Positions 6,673 through 8,219 of a DNA stretch of 8,219 nt are shown here, in pieces. How positions within the stretch are numbered: the stretch's first letter is position 1; each line of letters begins with the position of its first letter. This DNA is from Candidatus Gottesmanbacteria bacterium (GTDB lineage Bacteria > Patescibacteriota > Microgenomatia > UBA10105 > UBA927), in assembly GCA_026396845.1 (NCBI GenBank), contig JAPLWC010000048.1:1-8219 (forward strand), written 5' to 3'. A model generated the notes under the pieces. The model ran no database searches. It had not been told where the DNA came from and worked only from the letters and a program-made list of their open reading frames with translations. A program made the translations under genes and the position numbers.

Positions 6673-7069
6673 GCGTACCCCGGAATCTCATAAGCCAGAT
6701 TCTGTTTTAAAATCCTCATTTCTCTTATGGCGCGTTATACGCGCCTGTACCGCGTTTAACGCGGTGCCCGCACACTTCTGTCCTCCCGAATGCGTGGTAA
6801 TAACGGACATGTCGTCGGTTGCAGCGGGTGGGATTGCCTCTTTTCACCCATCTCCCATAGCCGTCAGGCTACAGGGAAATGATTCGTCTCTGTGGCTCTC
6901 TCGTCCTGTTGATTCAGGATTCGTCCTCGACATCTTTCGACATCAAGGCACCCGACCTTACGGTGTCCCGCTTACGCGGGATCCCCTGCATTCTGCTGTC
7001 TGGACTTTCCTCTCCGCAATCACCTAATAAAAGATGAAGCGGAGTGAGAATTCGGATTCCAAGGTACGC
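6673..7069 (-). ncRNA. rnpB: RNase P RNA (bacterial class A type, reduced)
   Basis: Catalytic RNA that removes 5' leaders from pre-tRNA; about 397 nt. P1 is formed by GCGTACCTTGGAATC (7069-7055) and GATTCCGGGGTACGC (6687-6673), which pair fully when G-U pairs are allowed and set both ends. The conserved GAGGAAAGTCC is at 7012-7002 and the conserved 3' ACAGAATCTGGCTTAT at 6705-6690; these form the P4 region. Also seen are the P3 closing stem CTCCGC/GCGGAG, the CCACAGAGACGAA segment matching J11/12, and GGGTGAAAAG followed by CCCACCCGCTGCAA. Only about 9 nt separate the last two, so P13 and P14 have no room. Two near-identical G+C-rich hairpins (ACCGCGT/ACGCGGT and GGCGCGT/ACGCGCC) lie in the P17/P18 zone. 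No GGU loop motif is evident where L15 should be. It has its own promoter and terminator. Confidence 0.95.
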
Positions 7070-7073
7070 TATA

Positions 7074-7082
7074 AGTATACCA
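7074..7082 (-). promoter_or_regulatory. Extended -10 promoter of rnpB
   Basis: On the minus strand TGGTATACT (7082-7074) is an extended -10 element; the first base of the P1 stem is 5 nt downstream, about where transcription should begin. No -35-like hexamer is visible, since that zone is filled by the upstream gene's terminator hairpin. Only one base lies between the terminator T run and the TG of the promoter. Confidence 0.7.
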
Positions 7083-7083
7083 C

Positions 7084-7109
7084 AAAACCCCGACGTGCGT
7101 CGGGGTTTT
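7084..7109 (-). terminator. Intrinsic terminator after the zinc-ribbon gene
   Basis: A near-perfect inverted repeat, AAAACCCCGACG and CGTCGGGGTTTT, with a 2-nt centre (effectively GC-rich 8-bp arms with a 4-nt loop). It ends in TTTT on both strands, so it can act in either direction. By position it ends the minus-strand transcript of the two small genes, 30 nt after the zinc-ribbon stop and just before the rnpB promoter. Confidence 0.88.
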
Positions 7110-7138
7110 ATTTGGACAGTTTCCACTTAAGTAAAAAC

Positions 7139-7282
7139 TTATGCTGCACCGATTCTATACATACCGGTTCCGCAAACTGGACATTTCCCTTTCATTGCGG
7201 GTTTGCCGTTTTTCATGGTGACCTTCACTGCTTTCGGATCTTCGCGCTTTGCGCGGCATTTGACACAATACATTCCTGCCAT
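7139..7282 (-). CDS. DUF5679-like small zinc-ribbon protein, 47 residues
   Basis: A short gene that length-based gene finding can miss. It encodes 47 residues beginning MAGMYCVKCRAKRED and ending CGTGMYRIGAA. Two CxxC pairs, YCVKC (C6, C9) and CPVC (C34, C37), flank a basic segment with repeated Lys (KAVKVTMKNGKPAMKGK), giving a four-cysteine zinc ribbon. This fits DUF5679, a family of unknown function common in Candidate Phyla Radiation and Chloroflexi genomes; the family name is from memory. A strong Shine-Dalgarno GGAGGTGA (7299-7292) is 9 nt before the ATG, the best ribosome site in the window. It likely shares a transcript with the tail-anchored gene upstream and ends at the terminator at 7084-7109. 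Nucleic-acid binding or a link to translation is possible but not shown. Confidence 0.85.
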   Translation of the reverse strand: MAGMYCVKCRAKREDPKAVKVTMKNGKPAMKGKCPVCGTGMYRIGAA

Positions 7283-7297
7283 ATTCGTTATTCACCT

Positions 7298-7330
7298 CCC
7301 TTCGACTCGAAGACTCGCTCAGGGCGAGCC
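7298..7330. repeat. REP-like palindromic element between the two small minus-strand genes
   Basis: On the plus strand CCCTTCGACTC is followed by GAAGACTC and then GCTCAGGGCGAGCC. The outer CCCT and AGGG, and the TTCGACTC...GCTCAGGG pattern, resemble the short palindromic repeat scattered through many CPR and Chloroflexi genomes (from memory). Here the GACTCG part is present twice. Two small hairpins are possible: TTCGA/TCGAA at 7301-7311 and GACTCGC/GCGAGCC at 7312-7330 with one mismatch. Its GAAGGG edge runs into the Shine-Dalgarno of the zinc-ribbon gene. Confidence 0.5.
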
Positions 7331-7332
7331 TT

Positions 7333-7611
7333 TCAACGTTTCACAAAATAGATTATTATTTCCACAGCTATTGCCAGGGTTGCCAGAATAAATGTTTTAT
7401 ATAAATCCCGTTTTATTGCGGTGAGTTCCGACGAAGGTTGCATTTCCTGTGTCTGGGCCGGCGTAGCGGCTTCTTTTTTCACTTGAAAACGGAATGTATG
7501 AGCAGTTTCTTCTTTCACAAGAGTAGGAATTTGGGTCGTGAGAGATTGTTCTGTCCGCACTCTCCGCCGGAGGTCTGCAAGGATTTTTTCTTTTTTTGAT
7601 TTTTTAGGCAT
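7333..7611 (-). CDS. Small tail-anchored membrane protein of unknown function
   Basis: 92 residues from the ATG at 7611 (MPKKSKKEKILADLRRRV). I do not recognise a named family. The N-terminal 20 residues are strongly basic and helix-like, the middle (21-62) is polar and low in complexity, and SELTAIKRDLYKTF (61-74) leads into one C-terminal hydrophobic helix (about 74-90, FILATLAIAVEIIIYFV) ending KR. It has no signal peptide, so it is likely anchored by its tail with the basic part in the cytoplasm. A longer version from 7674 is possible but would cross the divergent promoter; GAGG placed 6 nt before the ATG at 7611 supports the short start. It shares strand and probably transcript with the zinc-ribbon gene. 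The basic N-terminus could bind nucleic acid or ribosomes; this is only inference. Confidence 0.72.
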   Translation of the reverse strand: MPKKSKKEKILADLRRRVRTEQSLTTQIPTLVKEETAHTFRFQVKKEAATPAQTQEMQPSSELTAIKRDLYKTFILATLAIAVEIIIYFVKR

Positions 7612-7629
7612 ACCTAGCCTCGTGCGGTG

Positions 7630-7659
7630 AGCGTAGCACGCCTGAGGCACACTTGTCAA
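7630..7659 (-). promoter_or_regulatory. Promoter for the two small minus-strand genes
   Basis: On the minus strand a perfect TTGACA (7659-7654) is followed after 18 nt by TACGCT (7635-7630), preceded by TG to give an extended-type TGCTACGCT. The -10 is weak (three of six) but the -35 is exact. The predicted leader is about 12 nt and contains the GAGG ribosome site of the gene starting at 7611. Confidence 0.5.
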
Positions 7660-7675
7660 ATCGTCGGTTGACAAG
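7652..7675. promoter_or_regulatory. Perfect inverted repeat holding both divergent -35 boxes
   Basis: CTTGTCAA (7652-7659) and TTGACAAG (7668-7675) are exact reverse complements with an 8-nt spacer. Each arm contains a TTGACA hexamer, one per strand, so the dyad centres the two divergent promoters. It may be an operator, or simply two consensus -35 boxes back to back; the extra outer C and G on each arm extend the symmetry beyond the hexamers. Confidence 0.6.
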
Positions 7676-7699
7676 ATTTTCGTTGAACCGTAGTATAAT
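7668..7699 (+). promoter_or_regulatory. Promoter for the DUF4446 gene, apparently leaderless
   Basis: A perfect TTGACA (7668-7673) is followed by overlapping -10 candidates: TAGTAT (7691-7696, 17-nt spacer) and a perfect TATAAT (7694-7699, 20-nt spacer). From either, transcription would start within about 5 nt of the ATG at 7708, and no Shine-Dalgarno is present. Confidence 0.7.
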
Positions 7700-7707
7700 G
7701 AATACCA

Positions 7708-8196
7708 ATGGTGTTCACTTCAGATACGATTTCGTGGGTTATTTTTTTTGTCTTTGTCGCGTGGGTGGTGGGACTTTCGGTGATCGTACTGCGCATGGTA
7801 CGGCATTACAATACTCTCACTGGTACCACAAATAGAACCGCATTAAAGGATGTTCTTGAAGTCTTACTGCAGACGCAGAAAGGCTTGCAAAGTCAAACAA
7901 AAGATTTATATAAAACACTGGATGACGTTCGGAAGGACGGGCGGTTGCATATTCAGCGGGTCGGATTGGTACGGTTTAATCCGTTCTCCGATACGGGAGG
8001 AAGCCAGAGTTTTACGTTGGCACTCTTAGATGGACACGATAACGGACTGGTAATGACGTCACTCTATGCCAGGACCGGCAATCGGTGGTATATTAAAGAG
8101 GTGAGATCAGGAAAAGGAAAAGAGCTGGTTTTGTCGAAAGAAGAATTGACAGCCGTACAAAAAGCAAAACCGTTTGAAGGGTCGATACATGAATAA
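7708..8196 (+). CDS. DUF4446 family membrane protein
   Basis: 162 residues, the usual size for DUF4446 (PF14584). One N-terminal transmembrane helix (about 8-30) has few charges before it; a polar, probably helical stalk follows (35-78, with DVLEVLLQTQKGLQSQTKDLY). The conserved C-terminal domain comes next, with VGLVRFNPFSDTGGSQSF (85-102), LALLDGHDNGLVMTSLYAR (104-122) and, near the end, LSKEELTAVQKAK (142-154). Family members carry the same RxNPFxDxGG...SF core and the closing acidic LS.EE..A motif. The function is unknown. The start is set by the promoter only a few bases upstream. The stop overlaps the next gene's ATG by 8 nt, so the two are probably co-transcribed and coupled. Confidence 0.9.
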   Translation: MVFTSDTISWVIFFVFVAWVVGLSVIVLRMVRHYNTLTGTTNRTALKDVLEVLLQTQKGLQSQTKDLYKTLDDVRKDGRLHIQRVGLVRFNPFSDTGGSQSFTLALLDGHDNGLVMTSLYARTGNRWYIKEVRSGKGKELVLSKEELTAVQKAKPFEGSIHE

Positions 8197-8219
8197 ACAA
8201 CAATTTTTAGTTACCGGAC
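8189..8219 (+). CDS. Start of an unidentified gene, 3' partial
   Basis: An ATG at 8189 overlaps the DUF4446 stop (ATGAATAA) and is preceded at suitable distance by GAAGGG, a reasonable Shine-Dalgarno. Only ten residues are visible (MNKQQFLVTG) before the window ends. A hydrophobic strand ending in VTG can open a Rossmann fold, as in NAD-dependent epimerases, but ten residues are too few to assign a family. Confidence 0.55.
   Translation, partial: MNKQQFLVTG

Noticed and set aside
6671..7027. A 118-codon plus-strand open frame over the RNase P region
   Set aside because: It is the complement of rnpB; the RNA's conserved motifs and P1 pairing explain the sequence, and the frame resembles no protein family.
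7034..7351. Plus-strand open frames of 60-105 codons across the terminator, zinc-ribbon gene and repeat
   Set aside because: They run antisense to a gene with a strong ribosome site and paired cysteines, and pass through an intrinsic terminator.
7612..7674. A 21-residue N-terminal extension of the tail-anchored protein
   Set aside because: It would include both -35 boxes and the divergent promoter; the internal ATG at 7611 has a good ribosome site and the typical basic N-terminus.
1..8219. CRISPR array, tRNA gene, transposase, toxin-antitoxin or phage module
   Set aside because: I saw no regularly spaced repeats, no cloverleaf pattern and no transposase-like or integrase-like proteins. The two small genes at 7139-7611 lack features of known toxin-antitoxin pairs.

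Overview
The window looks like part of a small, compact bacterial genome of the Candidate Phyla Radiation (Patescibacteria), most likely the Microgenomates side. This is inferred from gene content and sequence style, not from a marker gene. The supporting signs are: a 47-residue zinc-ribbon protein of the DUF5679 type; a DUF4446 protein; a MiaB whose body reads like the Microgenomates form; overlapping or near-touching genes; and several mRNAs that seem to begin at or within a few bases of the start codon. TGA ends genes at 901-903, 2492-2494 and 4885-4887, so the stop-to-glycine recoding of Gracilibacteria/SR1 does not apply.

Layout. Positions 1-2494 (+) hold an ABC-2 type exporter: an ATPase cut by the left edge and two six-to-seven-helix permeases of the COG4586/4587/3694 type. 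Positions 2507-3259 (+) encode a single-pass membrane protein with a very acidic N-terminus, a Pro/Thr linker and an outside LytR_C domain; it has its own promoter. Positions 3267-5687 (+) hold a HAD-family phosphatase, miaB and miaA, the last two making the ms2i6A37 tRNA modification. Positions 5689-6660 (+) encode an AI-2E/PerM family membrane protein with an extended -10 promoter inside the end of miaA. Convergent to it, 7069-6673 (-) is the RNase P RNA gene (rnpB), with its own extended -10 promoter and an intrinsic terminator. Upstream on the same strand are the DUF5679-like zinc ribbon (7282-7139) and a small tail-anchored protein (7611-7333). A divergent promoter region (7612-7707) separates these from a DUF4446 gene (7708-8196, +), whose stop overlaps the start of a gene cut by the right edge.

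The most striking point is the HAD/miaB junction near 3811. The HAD gene stops right after its motif III lysine and lacks motif IV. In another frame, miaB homology begins abruptly in the middle of its usual N-terminal DSER motif, without the first iron-sulfur cysteine. This is either a real deletion that removed both ends or an assembly chimera. miaA, directly downstream, also seems to lack about 20 residues between its GY-E-like motif and its YA-RQ motif. Other points of interest are a perfect 8-bp inverted repeat containing both -35 boxes of the divergent promoter, a set of apparently leaderless promoters, and a reduced RNase P RNA that seems to lack P13/P14 and the L15 GGU. I see no CRISPR array, tRNA, insertion sequence or defence system.
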